From NCBI RefSeq assembly GCF_019649055.1, contig NW_026570256.1, positions 1,116,001 to 1,180,000 of the forward strand: a DNA stretch of 64,000 nt, given 5' to 3'. Both the position numbers and the translations under genes were made by a program. The stretch comes from Paramacrobiotus metropolitanus. Taxonomy: Eukaryota; Tardigrada; Eutardigrada; Parachela; Macrobiotidae. This document shows, piece by piece, positions 36,722-47,960 of this stretch. The notes below the pieces were generated by a model. The model was not told the origin of the DNA. It worked only from the letters and a program-made list of their open reading frames with translations, and did no database searches. How positions within the stretch are numbered: position 1 is the first letter of the stretch; each line of letters begins with the position of its first letter.

Positions 36722-39700
36722 TTTGTCTTATGGATGCCGGAGATAATAATATATAGAACGTTACACCAGCGAGAAAATGTAGGAAATGACATATGAAATG
36801 TATCCTTGCACAGCACTTATATGTAAATGTTCGTAGAATAAAACAATAGCTGTTGTTGTATTTTATGTGTCTCTGCCGGTGGTTTTGCCGATAAGAGGGT
36901 GTACCATTGTACAACTTAATCTAAATCTAAATATCACTTGATTTATGGATACTTGGACAAATATTTCTCACATCGGTAGAATCGGTGCTGCTGTTGTGGG
37001 ATATCGCTTTAATTCTAGGCTGCCATTAAAACAATCATGCAGATAGTCACAATTGTGTGAGCGTGTGATAGCGGAAAAGTTGTTTTTGACCTCGCAAGCT
37101 ATAACCAACTGTTTTACACGGCACGGCATAATGCCATTAAAGATAATTATGCACGGTAGACTTCGGCTTTTCTAGTACCCGATTACTTTTACAATAATGA
37201 TTGATTTAACCAATGGTATGCAACTATCAGTTCATCGTGTAGCACGCCATATTATCGGGGCCGAAGATCGGTTAATAAGAAAATTAAGAAAAACAGAAGT
37301 CTCTAGGCCGACTGATCCTTCCTGCTAATAAATTATTTCAGCATATGAACTGCTAAATTTCGCTTGCTGCTTTGTGCATTCGTACTTGATTTTTGCCATC
37401 AGCCGAGAGCTTTTAAAGTTTAACTACTTTATTGAAATAAAAATATATCAAAGCTACGCCATGATTCAAGTACTTCCAGGTTTGTCGAATTTTATTTTGT
37501 ATTTAGTTCTGTATTCGTGATTTTTATTTGAGGTACCATTTATTGAAACAAGGATTTTGGCGTTTATTTCTTTAGCTGCGCTTACTTTTAAAATTCTTTT
37601 TTTCTGTTTTATTGTAATTTTAGAGTTTCCGTTTTTCAAATAATAAAATTGAGCGGGTTGTAAGCAGACTAATCTTATTTTGGACTAAATAATGTGCGAA
37701 AAGGCAAGTGCACAAAAGTTTCACATTTGCAGACCAAAAACTTTTCTATTCCTTGCAAATTTAGAACAAGTTTATGAAGCGAACTTGTAATATCAAGGGC
37801 GTTTTCTTATCAAAAGTTGCTTGGTTTCTCTCGAACAGTAACAATACTGTATGCTGTTACGGCTCGAGATACATCGAAAAATCGTACGATGCTGATAATT
37901 GCCGTATGTTACAGAATACAAATCACGCCAAAGTCCTGTGTGCTGTCCCAGCAAATTAAAGTATTCACGTAAGGTTTATTCTCCTGGTACCGAAGACTAC
38001 ACTGTATGGACATTGTATTCCGGTGTTCTTTTCCACGTCTTTTATGTCCTGGAAATCTCGATTATGATACCGACGCGTTTGCCGGTTATGGAATGCCATT
38101 ATTTTATCTGACTATGAAAGTCAGAAATCGGGTGATTTGTTCTACAATAGGTCCTGCGTCTTTCCTGGCCATGATTCTTCAAACTTTTTTGATGCCTACA
38201 AGCCCCTAAATAGAAGACAAAGAACAGCGTCAGTTTTACTGGTAAGTGATCAGCCACACAAAGCACCGCCATTGAAATGATAAAACACGTCAAGCAGTGG
38301 AACTGTGGAAGCGTCACGGGGAATCGTCGGGGATCAGTTTTTGGCGACTGCTTGCATGTCTTTTGATACGTCATTCGCATACGGAGTTCGGGGAGAAACC
38401 AATAATGCTCCTGTACAACCGACTTGCGACTTGCGTCCGAAACTTTACATGGGCATGACATGATAACAATCCCTACCATGTTCACAGCAGTCATCAATTT
38501 GCAGCACCGTGTTGTCGAAAGCCTCTGCGACCTTCTTGGATCGATGCCTTTTCCATCAGGAATCAATTACAGGGAGACAATGTAAACACCAGATGAGGTT
38601 TTACACTGGCTTAACATTATGTATCATCTACCAAATTGCCAATGTGCTCTTTGCGCTTTATGAGACATGCTAACATTCAACTTTACTTAAGGGTACCTAA
38701 TCGCCTTTTTGCGTTATGTTGCATGCTGTGTTAACGTAATAATATTATGCTTGTCTTCAAAATTTTATGCGCTGACGATCCGCAATTCATTGAAAATAAG
38801 CAAAGGATACTGACGATATATTGTCATTTTGATTCGAACAGCACAAAGCTATCAAGACTAGCCATATTCGCTTTAAGCCACACGGTCACAACTTACAAGA
38901 GTCTACCATCTCGATAAAAAGATTCAGGAAAAGAACAGACGGACGTGGTGTACGCTGCAGCGATGCGCCTCATCTGATACATCCGAATTGCCCATTTCGT
39001 ACTTTATAAAGTAAACCCCGTTTTCCAGCACCGTATTCCACCTATTCCTTCGTATTTTTCTTGTATTCGTCCGGTATTCCATGGTTTTCCATCCCGATTG
39101 ACCGTATGATTTCAGAATTCAGTGCACATCAGCCAGTACTACCACGTATTCTACTATTCTGACCGTACTCACCAGTCAGGCCCTATTGACGGTGTTTCCC
39201 GTTGTGAAGCATTTGGGCATTAATGCAGCCTTCTTTAGTGCTTACTGTATTGTCATGTGTTCCATCAGCATGCTGCCTGTTTCCAGAGCGTCTTCCCAAT
39301 TTCCTACCCTAGTAAAGGAACCGGAGGCGTGGGAACTAAGAGCAGAATATGAACGGAATACGTAGAAATACTGCCAAGGATTGATATTACAAGTGCCTTT
39401 AGCCATATAAGCGAATGACTGCCCCGCAAAGTGCGCCTCTATTGCCGCGTACGCTTCTAGTATTCTGCCACTCTTCCATATGCATCATACGTGGAATACG
39501 GTGACCAGAGAAAAGTGCTGATCAGTACGTGTACCCTGTTCGAGATCGTTCATTCCGGCGCAAACGATGTTCGATGGAGAAAAGAAAACGGTACACACTA
39601 ACCATATGGTTGTCGAACTTGTGAAAATTTTCAGGTGGTCTATTTTGTACATCAATTGTTAAGTAACTGCGAATACACGCAACAATACAACAAAGTGGAT

Positions 39701-41590
39701 TTATATAAACTTTGTTTTAATTTATATACTCGTACGGTCGTACCCCACAGACTGTGGCGTACTGCTCAAAGATGACGTCCGCTGTGCACTACGCAGACAA
39801 TTTTTCCCTCAATTCAAGAATTTTTTGTTTCATGACAGACGCCTTAGCTCAAAGCCAGACCAAAACCTTTCTGCGCTACAAGATAGAAAGGTATAAGTAA
39901 ATACCCTTCATTGTATACCAAGCGGCCCGTGCCACATACGAAGGCAGAATAACGCTTGTTGTGTTAATGAGAAGAAAGATTATAAGCGGTATCTGCACAC
40001 GCACAATAACTGCATTTCTGTGGCTGCAGTTAATCAATAATCACATTAATCCACCAATGGCCCTTTTCGTACCACTCTATAAAATCAGCCCGTTTTTTTG
40101 TTTACTGTATCCCACGTATCAGTATTCCTATTTATCCCACGCGTATTCGGTATTTACTCAAGGTGTATTCTCAATTATTTTGCTTTTGCAAGTGCGACTG
40201 ACAACGTCTGCTGTGGTGTATTACCGTATTCCCACGTATTCTATCCGTATTCTGCCTGTGTTCTGCTTTTCTTGGGAGTTGTTTTTCATCATGTAGCTTT
40301 TAGGCATTACTGCTGTTTTTTTAGTGTGCCCCGTATTCTCGCGTATTCCGCCCGTATTCTCTATGTATTCTTGGGTTTCTTAGTTAAGAAAATTAGAATT
40401 AGCTTTGAGTTCGGGCAGAATCCCTGCGAAATAAGTGAGGACACCTCGATACACTGAAGAAGACTTCAGTTATACGAATACATTAAAATTAAGGCTAGAT
40501 TGTAAAATAATACAAATTATAAATACTGCAAATTAGAAGTACAGGCGGCATGATACACTGGAATACCGGCTTATTGGTAGAGAATACTGGAATTCATATT
40601 GCAGCGGAAGCGGCAAATGCAGAGTAAATAGGTACAGTACGAATACAACAGGCATAGTTAAGAATTCCTGGAGCACGTTAGATTGTAGTCGCACGCACAA
40701 ATAATAATTTGCACTGACCGCGAAGCGCGAGGTGGTGCTAGTAACCGATCGTCAGGAGTATAAAATTTGTCTGACGCCACGAAGATCGTCATGTAACACT
40801 TTTCCATTCCCCAAACCCAGTACCACTACCCAGTGGTATTGGCGCTGGCGTGCATTAATGTGGTTAACAACCACCGCTAACGGAAAGAAAACGGGCCATA
40901 TTGTAGCGATAGAATTTGTACAACGTGTAAGACCACCAGTTTCGAATAGTAATGGTCATTTAACATCAATGATTGGTTGTTGTTTTACTGCATTATGATT
41001 CATAACGTCTGATAACGATTCTCCACATTTCTATGGATTTTTACCGGCTTTCTCTCGATGTCTAGAATTCTCACTTTAGTCTTGGAACGCTTGGTTCTCT
41101 TGCAGCTACTCTTGCCTGAATTCTTGCTGATTCTCTTGGAATAAGAAACCTTGCTATGCGTTGTGTTTGCGTTGCTCCGTTTGACCGCTTGGGATGAATC
41201 GCCTCATCCCAACCGGTGCCATCTAAGTAATTCTAAGGCCACACCGGACCGTTTCGCTTACGGCCGTACCAACCTTACACTACATAACAGCCGCATAATC
41301 GTGGTAAAGACTGATCGTCAACCCACTAGAACAGTAGCCAGATAGGCGACTGTTGCAATATATATAAGAAAAGGCTCTTGCCTACCAAGCGGCCTATCTA
41401 TCTGTATTACCCAAAATTGCAATCCCACTGGACAGTGTATGTTAGTCATTGTACTCGTAGTAATCCACATCTTTTGTCAAAGGTTTGTTGAACAAATGCG
41501 GAGGGGTGATAAGCACGATTGCCCGTGTTCGCCAGTGCTCGTCGACAGAGGTTTGTGTAACCAGTCATAAACATGGAATGTACATACACT
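36722..41590. other. Long gene-poor stretch
   Basis: No spliced gene could be assembled. A 155-aa minus-strand open frame (38566-38099) and a 61-aa plus-strand frame (37774-37959, with a CCYG stretch faintly like a Ly6 first exon) are the only candidates, and neither has splice or domain support. The region 38990-40640 is unusually rich in GTATTC/GAATAC words and is listed separately. Confidence 0.45.
38990..40640. repeat. Degenerate CGTATTC-rich sequence block
   Basis: The words GTATTC, CGTATTC and CCGTATTC recur many times at irregular spacing, especially at 39030-39160 and 40100-40370. Their reverse complement (GAATAC) appears around 39355, 39500 and 40560-40640. No fixed period is evident. 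It may be an old foldback or minisatellite-like element. Confidence 0.5.
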
Positions 41591-41591
41591 G

Positions 41592-41846
41592 ATGTTGAAA
41601 ATAGCCATCACGATATTTTGGGGATTTCCGTTGTCACAGTCTAGTGGTCATAAACGGAATATCGCCGATTATTCCGTGAAGTTGAAGTGTTACTGCTGGA
41701 AAGTAAATCAACATCAGCCCTTATCAGCACCGAAAGATTCTGTATATAAAGGGCACTTCAGCTTCAACAAGCAGTATCTGCGAGTTAGTTGTGTCATTGC
41801 TAAACAAGACAAGTGCTATTCAATATATGTAACTGAATTTAAATAA
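41592..41846 (+). CDS. Possible truncated Ly6-like small secreted protein
   Basis: An uninterrupted 84-aa frame starts with a hydrophobic stretch (MLKIAITIFWGFPLSQ), then has KLKCYC and later SCVIAKQDKCYSIYV. This resembles the first-finger exon of the neighbouring Ly6 proteins (for example TCTGANDVCYKTR in gene 6). It lacks the last exon with the Cys-Asn motif, and no phase-1 donor is evident at its end. It may be a decayed Ly6 copy, a short secreted orphan or chance. The TATA box proposed for gene 6 lies inside it, which weakens the case for a functional gene. Confidence 0.3.
   Translation: MLKIAITIFWGFPLSQSSGHKRNIADYSVKLKCYCWKVNQHQPLSAPKDSVYKGHFSFNKQYLRVSCVIAKQDKCYSIYVTEFK
41742..41749 (+). 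promoter_or_regulatory. TATA box of Ly6 gene 6 (putative)
   Basis: GTATATAAAGG lies about 165 bp upstream of the start codon of Ly6 gene 6. The close paralogue, gene 9, has CATATAAATG about 190 bp upstream (48682). Confidence 0.4.
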
Positions 41847-41902
41847 ATTTAATATAAAGCAACTGTAGTAAGAGTATATTTTCTCCGGAGAAATACGATC
41901 GC

Positions 41903-43928
41903 ATGCCTTCAAAAATGACCAGAATCGCGCTATTGTTCTTCGGAATTTTGCTGTGTTTCACCATTGCCATTTTCGGTGAGTTAATTTCAAACATTCTCCA
42001 TCTGTTTATTTGATATTTTAAGTACTTAATTAAAATATTATTTTAGCAATGCAAGTCAGCCTTATCCGCAATGCGGCTTCTTTTGCACATAGTTGAGAAG
42101 CATTAGATAAATATTAATTATGGTCATGAAACCTTTTCAATGTAGAAAAAGCCGACGCCCTCGACTGCTACACTATGCCTCGATTTAACGATAATGACAG
42201 AAAGACATGCACCGGAGCTAATGATGTTTGCTACAAAACCCGAACACTGCTGCCAGGCACGCCAGGTAAGCGCGTCATTTTTGTTGCACCTATAGAAAAT
42301 TATGTATATAGAAAATATAGAAAATTAAAAATAAAATTAGAAATAGATATAGAAAATATAGGAAATATATATATATATATATACCTTTTTTATATAGAAA
42401 ATTATGTATATAGATATTATGCGATAAATATTGTGCAGTGGCACTTTTTACGATACATACTTTTGTGATGTGGCCTTTTATTGTCTAATTTGCTAACGGT
42501 TTACAGTATTATCCTTGTTAATTATGTATACTTCGAATGCTGCCTTATATGGGCTCCCCTTATATTACTCTCCCTTATCTGGGCTCCCGGGCAATATGAG
42601 CAAACCTCTACATGGGCGGTTACGTTATAACTCACACTTTCGCAGCTGTTATCAGTGTTATGCCTGACTGAAAATTTTGATTTATATAAAGTACTTATTT
42701 TGCCAGTACTTTTGTAGCATTTAGTTTCTTTCGAAATGCTCAGGTTGCATCAACGGCAGATTCAGAATCTTTCTAAAATTCAAAATCTTTCTAAATTTAA
42801 GATCTTTCTAAACGTCGCCCGCTTAAATGCACTAAGAACCCCATGAAAAAATAATGTGATAAGAAATTTCGGCATTTTTCAGTTTGTTCATTGGCAAATC
42901 CGGTTGAAATTAATGAAAAATATTATTATATATGTAATATATATAAATATAAATCGGATGTGAAATTTCGGAATTCTTTGGTGTGCTCACTTGTAAATCC
43001 GGTTGAAAGGAGTAGAAAAGGGTTTTGCTATAATCCGATAAATTCAATTTGACGGGTATTGCTAACTAGCCGGGAGCCCAGATAAGGGAGAGTAATACAG
43101 GGGAGCCCATATAAGGCAGCATTCGAAGTATACTGTATGAGTCATAGTAATATCAGTGTATCTATTTAAAGGTTTATTACCTTCCTACATACCTATTGCC
43201 TGCAAAAGCATCTAAAAATTTGTAGGTGTTCTTGCAGGTAGCAGGAAAAGTTAGAACTCTATTACAAATTACAGTTAAATAAACAGCGTCTTATTTTTAT
43301 TTCACTGAAAGTGTAGAGGCGCGGTAATTCTGAATAACCGTTTAAAAACGTTATGAACTGTAATGCGACTTTTTGTTATAATTTCGCTCTATTTTCATTA
43401 CTTCTGGTAAATTACTGTATTCTGACCTGCGTTTGACTTAGAGCCCCCAAACAGTATACTGTACTGCCGTATACGGCATACTGTACGGCACAACAGTACG
43501 CAACCGTAGTGAAAATTGGTGCCGTACGTAACCGTAAGCCAAAAACACGGTTTTACAATGGGCTTGCCGTATACGGTACTGCCGTATACGGTATACCGTA
43601 CGGTCAATCCAGTTATTTCTGCCGTAACCGTACCGTAGCCGTAGGAGCCGTAAGCGGAAACCGTACGTAGCCGTACAAAAATTTGTTACTGTTTGGGGGC
43701 TCTAGTTTGACTGAAATGGGCGTTTGTGTTTGTATAGAAGTCGTCACGAAGGGATGTTCCGATCGCAGCAATAAGAACATGGATTGCAGTTGGTCAGTGC
43801 AAAACACAATTCAAAACTGTTACTGCGATGGAAATTTATGCAATTCAGCCGTTAAAGCCGGACAACTTGGTTTCCTGGGAGTGATTTGTAGCATGGTTGT
43901 TATGGCTGTAACACGAGCTCTTTTCTAA
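41903..43928 (+). CDS. Ly6/uPAR three-finger protein 6, GPI-type tail
   Basis: Predicted 127 aa from 41903, or 123 aa from the second ATG at 41915. The latter gives the 61-nt first exon typical of the cluster and is preferred. Exons: 41903-41975, 42146-42265 (120 nt), 43738-43928 (191 nt), introns phase 1. Signal peptide MTRIALLFFGILLCFTIAI. Exon 2 has ALDCYTMP and DVCYKTR. The last exon has TKGC, CYCDGNLCNSAVKAGQLG and a hydrophobic tail. It is the nearest relative of gene 9 (CYCDSSLCNSAVKAGQLG). Intron 2 is about 1.47 kb, far longer than in its relatives, because it holds two inverted-repeat elements (42527-43132 and 43439-43704), the second ending 34 bp before the acceptor. Confidence 0.85.
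42290..42420. repeat. AT-rich low-complexity tract
   Basis: Runs of TATAGAAAATATAGAAAATT-like units and an (AT)n stretch lie in intron 2 of Ly6 gene 6, just before the first inverted-repeat element. Confidence 0.7.
42527..43132. mobile_element. MITE-like element with about 65-bp terminal inverted repeats
   Basis: The left end (from 42529, ACTTCGAATGCTGCCTTATA onward) is nearly the exact reverse complement of the right end (43069-43131), differing at only a few positions over about 63 bp. TA at 42527-42528 and at the far end fits a TA target duplication, as in Tc1/mariner or similar families. The roughly 600-bp interior has no open frame. It contains a partial direct repeat (GAAATTTCGG ... 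AAATCCGGTTGAAA at about 42870 and 42962). The length and lack of a transposase make it non-autonomous. Confidence 0.8.
43439..43704. mobile_element. Short inverted-repeat element rich in CCGTA/TACGG words
   Basis: GAGCCCCCAAACAGTA at 43441 is repeated inverted as TACTGTTTGGGGGCTC ending at 43702. The element is 262 bp and is flanked by TA on each side (43439-43440, 43703-43704). The interior is packed with CCGTA and GCCGTATACGGTA palindromes, so a transcript could fold extensively. No coding capacity. It sits 34 bp upstream of exon 3 of Ly6 gene 6. Confidence 0.8.
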
Positions 43929-45322
43929 ATCTGATGCTCGGCGGTTACCAATTGTGGTATATTTTTTTTAATAATGTCGTAAAGCGCTGCCGATTTTTGG
44001 GCACTTGTACAGGTATTTTTTACATGTTATTTATGTGATTCACTCACTTGATATTCTACAACTTAAATGCGTAATATTATTTACCCGAGATTGTTGATTT
44101 TTTAGCTTCCTCAACCTAAGAATGTTGTGATTAATAAAACCTACCAAACCAGAAGAAAAATTTAATTGTGTTCGAGTTGAGGGTTGTATACGTGATCGGC
44201 TTAACGCATTATCGGCTTAAAGGACAAATTAAGGAATTGTGGCAAAAAGACATTTGCTATGGTCAGAAGCTGAAGAAATTTATTCAGAAAATATTAATCG
44301 AGGCTCACTCCAGCAAGCGCAATTTCTATGGTCCAAAAGTTGAAACCGGTGTTTTGCAATTAGCGTAAAAATTCACGATAAAATTAATACTTCATCCCTA
44401 CAAAATCAAAGCAACACAAAAATGCGAATGTTTATGCACTTTAGTCTGATTTACGGCAGTTTTTTATCAGTACATTTTTATTTTTTTTATGTGACTTTAC
44501 CGTCTTTCCGTATTTACCAGCAGATTTTTTAAATCTGTTTGGACGTTGGACTGTGTGCTAAGTTTTGCGATATTCCTTATCAACATTTCCTTCGGCTTCC
44601 TTACAATATAAAATCATTCTGTAATCTCTGTTTAAGTTTCCTTCGATTATTTGACATTTTGTACCCAGGTTAATGAAGCTTGCGCCTCTATCTACGACTG
44701 GGATTTCCCTTATTATGGATTGTGACAAACCCAAAAGCGATATCTGATGTTTACACTGTGAGCTTTATTAGTGCAATGCACTCGTAAAAATGCCCAATGT
44801 TTACAGTAGTAGCGTTCATCGAACGCATGTACAATCCGTACAAGAGTATGTAAGGAATGTCGGGTTCCAAAAAGCCGGTACAGATAACCCCACAATTTGA
44901 CACACTAGCGCACGTTCTAAAATCTTATAAAATAAACAAGATAACAAAACAGGCATACCATAATACCGCAATAACAATACGTCGTGATTATGATTCTGGC
45001 TTACTTTATTAATTATATAATTAACCTGATGGTTTTGGTTCAAAAATGAAAACAAAGGTTCGTTTGCTGATGGTCAACAATTCAAGGCTGTTAGCCAAGT
45101 GACCCCAGAAGTAACATACTAATTACAGATCCGATGGATGCGGTTCACTTCCCAATCGCACGATAAAGAACCGTATGCAGAAATCCTTCGAGTCAGTGGA
45201 ACAATCCCCTAAAAGTGGTACGAGAATTTTCCGGCTTTTCCAGGATTTTTTTTGCGTTTACTTTATTAAATGCACACCGCAGAAATCTCAATATTATTTC
45301 CCAGTATCATTTCCCAGCGATC
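43929..45322. other. Intergenic between Ly6 genes 6 and 7
   Basis: No supported gene. AT-rich, with AATAAA near 44130 as a plausible polyadenylation signal for gene 6. Confidence 0.45.
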
Positions 45323-45864
45323 ATGGATATATTTCTGCCGGCAGTCATCCTGCTGTTATCTTATCAAGCCCGTAAGAAACCGGCATTAGTCGTACAAAAG
45401 TACAAATAGTGTAACATATTTTGGCTAATAACCGGCACAAGGTCAAGAAACGGGTTTTGTATGTTAGGGACAGCACACACTCTGTACTGCTACCATCTAC
45501 CACCCACACCGCGGATGTTTGTTACGTGGAGGAGCGGATTCGCCATTCGCTGTCCTCCAAATGCAGTGTGTTATAAATATCGCGAAGTGATTGGAGGTTT
45601 TTTAGGTATCTGTTTGCTCATTACCCCATACAGCGTCGCTGCCACATCTTATGAATTTTAATATTACGTATAGAAACCATACAGAAAGGTTGCACCTTAC
45701 CACAAGGAACACGGGATCCCGGCTGCGAATGGACCGGCAATGTTCTGCAGCGGTGTTACTGCAGCCGCAGCTACTGCAACATAGGATATCGTAGCAGCCA
45801 ATCCTGGATAACATTACTATTGTGCCTGTTTCTACTTTTCTACATATTTATCATCAAGGAATAA
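45323..45864 (+). CDS. Ly6/uPAR three-finger protein 7, GPI-type or membrane tail
   Basis: Predicted about 125 aa. Exons: 45323-45371 (49 nt), 45468-45605, 45674-45864 (191 nt), phase-1 introns. Exon 2 may instead end at 45596, because two in-phase donors exist (GTTTTT or GTATCT); the second is closer to consensus. The intron before exon 3 is then only 68 bp. The signal peptide is short (MDIFLPAVILLLSYQA). Exon 2 has TLYCYH and AVCYKYREV, and the last exon has QKGC, RCYCSRSYCN and a strongly hydrophobic tail ending IIKE. The 191-nt last exon, identical in length to genes 1, 2, 3, 6 and 9, supports the model. Confidence 0.75.
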
Positions 45865-47156
45865 ATTTAGTTCGTATAATGTTTAGCGCGCAGTGTGCTG
45901 CAACGTCCAGCTATGGATCAGTATAATGTGCCGAATAAAAATTATTTCTTGCAGAATATTATCAGGTGCACTTGGATGATTGAATTTTGTGCAGATGTTT
46001 GTATTAGTACTTACTAAATGAGCCTTAAATTAATCATTAAATCTTATCAGCTCAAACTGAACGGACCTTTCAAGTCATAACCGGAAACACATGCTTAAGA
46101 CGTGGCGTCAGTATAATTAAGGATCGAGCAATCTGCGGATGAGAAGCAATAATTAATTAGCTCAAGATTGTTGTTTATTTCACTTTTGTGGGATCTATAC
46201 ATCATTACCTGCTGTACAATGCATACATTTGGATAAAAAGTATAGACAGTAGGTGCAAATGAAGTGCGCGATTCGTTTTAAAGCATACTCGTACAGCGCA
46301 AACAAAACCATCTCTATTCGAAACCAGTTTTGTCAACAGGCGCGTACTCGTACCTGTTGCAGGCTGTTTATTACCTAATTTATTTAATTAATAATTTTAT
46401 TTTACTTATTTTAATAATTTTAATTTATTTTAATTATAAATATTCTGAAGCGCGAACCGACCACCCGAAGTTGGCTTTTTGGTTTCACATTCTTTGTACG
46501 AGTACCGTTCCTGACTGCATATCTGTACTGAGTTCCTCTTTACTTCCGGTTGCGCCGTACGTGCATTGTATCCACAATACAGTTCAAATATCATAGCACA
46601 AAGAATTTTTGTGACAGCAAACTTATACGTTGATATACCAGAACCAATGGCGAAGATGGAGTTACGGTAATACTATCGGCAATAATAACGGATCAGTCAG
46701 CCAAAGCCGTAAACGCGCATTCTGCCGTTGAATGTTGTTCCCGTGAACAATAATCACCCCGAATAAAATCATTAAATGCAACAGCCGACATGTATACATT
46801 TCCTCGCTTTATGGCAGCTACACGGCAGATCATAATAATTGGACGAACACTGCATGTAACAACCCAGCGGCATAACTCGATAAGGCCAGGGAATGAAATC
46901 ATACTGGTCATAATTGGGCGTTATGCCTTTTTCCGCCTGAGTGGACAAAACAAATGCAGCCGCACACTTCTTGCCGAACTTAATGAGGCACAGATGAAAA
47001 ATCCAGTTTAACGTTCCACCAGTTTGCTTCGTCTGAAAACGGAGCAGCTCATAATGATTTAATTCATCCCAAACATACCGCTGTTTGCCTGATTTTGCTC
47101 ATTTTTCTTTCTCTGAAGGATACTCCAGATTTTACACTGAACTTACACTGCTTGAA
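45865..47156. other. Intergenic between Ly6 genes 7 and 8
   Basis: No supported gene. Short frames at 46330-46596 and 46693-47011 have no splice partners or domains. AT-rich runs occur near 46370-46440. Confidence 0.45.
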
Positions 47157-47960
47157 ATGGGCAAGTTAACAGTAATTGTTTCTTGCTTGATCGGCTTCGT
47201 GCTGCTCATTTCCGGTAAGCGCAGCCGCTTCCAGGCTTCCAGCCGCCAGTAAATCTCCAGCAAGTTGTACCTGCATGTACAAAGTAATATCTTCTTTATG
47301 TATCTATGGCAGTTCATCCAGACTTATTAGCTAATCAGTGGACTAAAATCTGCAGGCAGTGTTGTACAATAATTGGTCTACACTTATAATTTCGCAGGGT
47401 GCACGGCGCTGCAGTGCTATGGAACGTTGGCGACGTTAAATTGCGGACCAAGCGAAGTGTGCTACAAATACCGCACCTCTTCGACAATGGGAGGTACGGG
47501 CTCTGTATAGCGATTTGAAAAGTAATTATTTTTGTGCTCCGTATAATTCATGTGCGTTCACTTCATCAGTTGTGCTTAAAGACCTGGAAAGAATTAATAT
47601 ATTTATGGCTCTCTGCCCTTCTTCGACGTCTCTTACTTTACCAAAATTATGCTGCATAAACTTGGCAGTGTATCACTGTCAGAAGCAATTTCGGTGGCGC
47701 GATGATTTCAAATTTTTCTCAAGGTCATTCTGGCCGGTATAAATAATACATAAAATCTTATTCAAATTATTTTTCCAGGCGTTGTAACGAAAGGCTGTAT
47801 GTATACCACCAACGCCATGGGCTGCAGCATGAGCGGCACAACAGAGATGTGCTACTGCAATCGGGAACTGTGCAACGCCGCCGCAACCCGTAAAATACAA
47901 CTCGCCTGGCTGTTGACTCTGCTTATCGGCGTCCTTTCGATGACAAAATCGTGGAGCTAA
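47157..47960 (+). CDS. Ly6/uPAR three-finger protein 8, GPI-type tail
   Basis: Predicted 111 aa, the shortest anchored member. Exons: 47157-47214 (58 nt), 47398-47493 (96 nt), 47779-47960 (182 nt), both introns phase 1. Signal peptide MGKLTVIVSCLIGFVLLIS. The shortened exon 2 has ALQCYG, LNCG and EVCYKYR. The last exon has TKGC, CYCNRELCNAA and a hydrophobic tail. The compact first finger sets it apart, although EVCYKYR and TKGC tie it to genes 6, 7 and 9. Confidence 0.85.

Noticed and set aside
37774-37959. Possible additional Ly6 first-finger exon (CCYG ... NC ... LC)
   Set aside because: Cysteine spacing is only loosely similar, the frame ends in a stop without a phase-1 donor, and no last exon with the Cys-Asn motif follows.
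38099-38566. Minus-strand 155-aa open frame
   Set aside because: I looked for transposase or kinase motifs and found none. No clear upstream exon, so not called as a gene.
42527-43704. Two inverted-repeat elements as one large composite transposon
   Set aside because: Each has its own matched ends and TA flanks, and the ends of one do not match the other. Two separate insertions are simpler.
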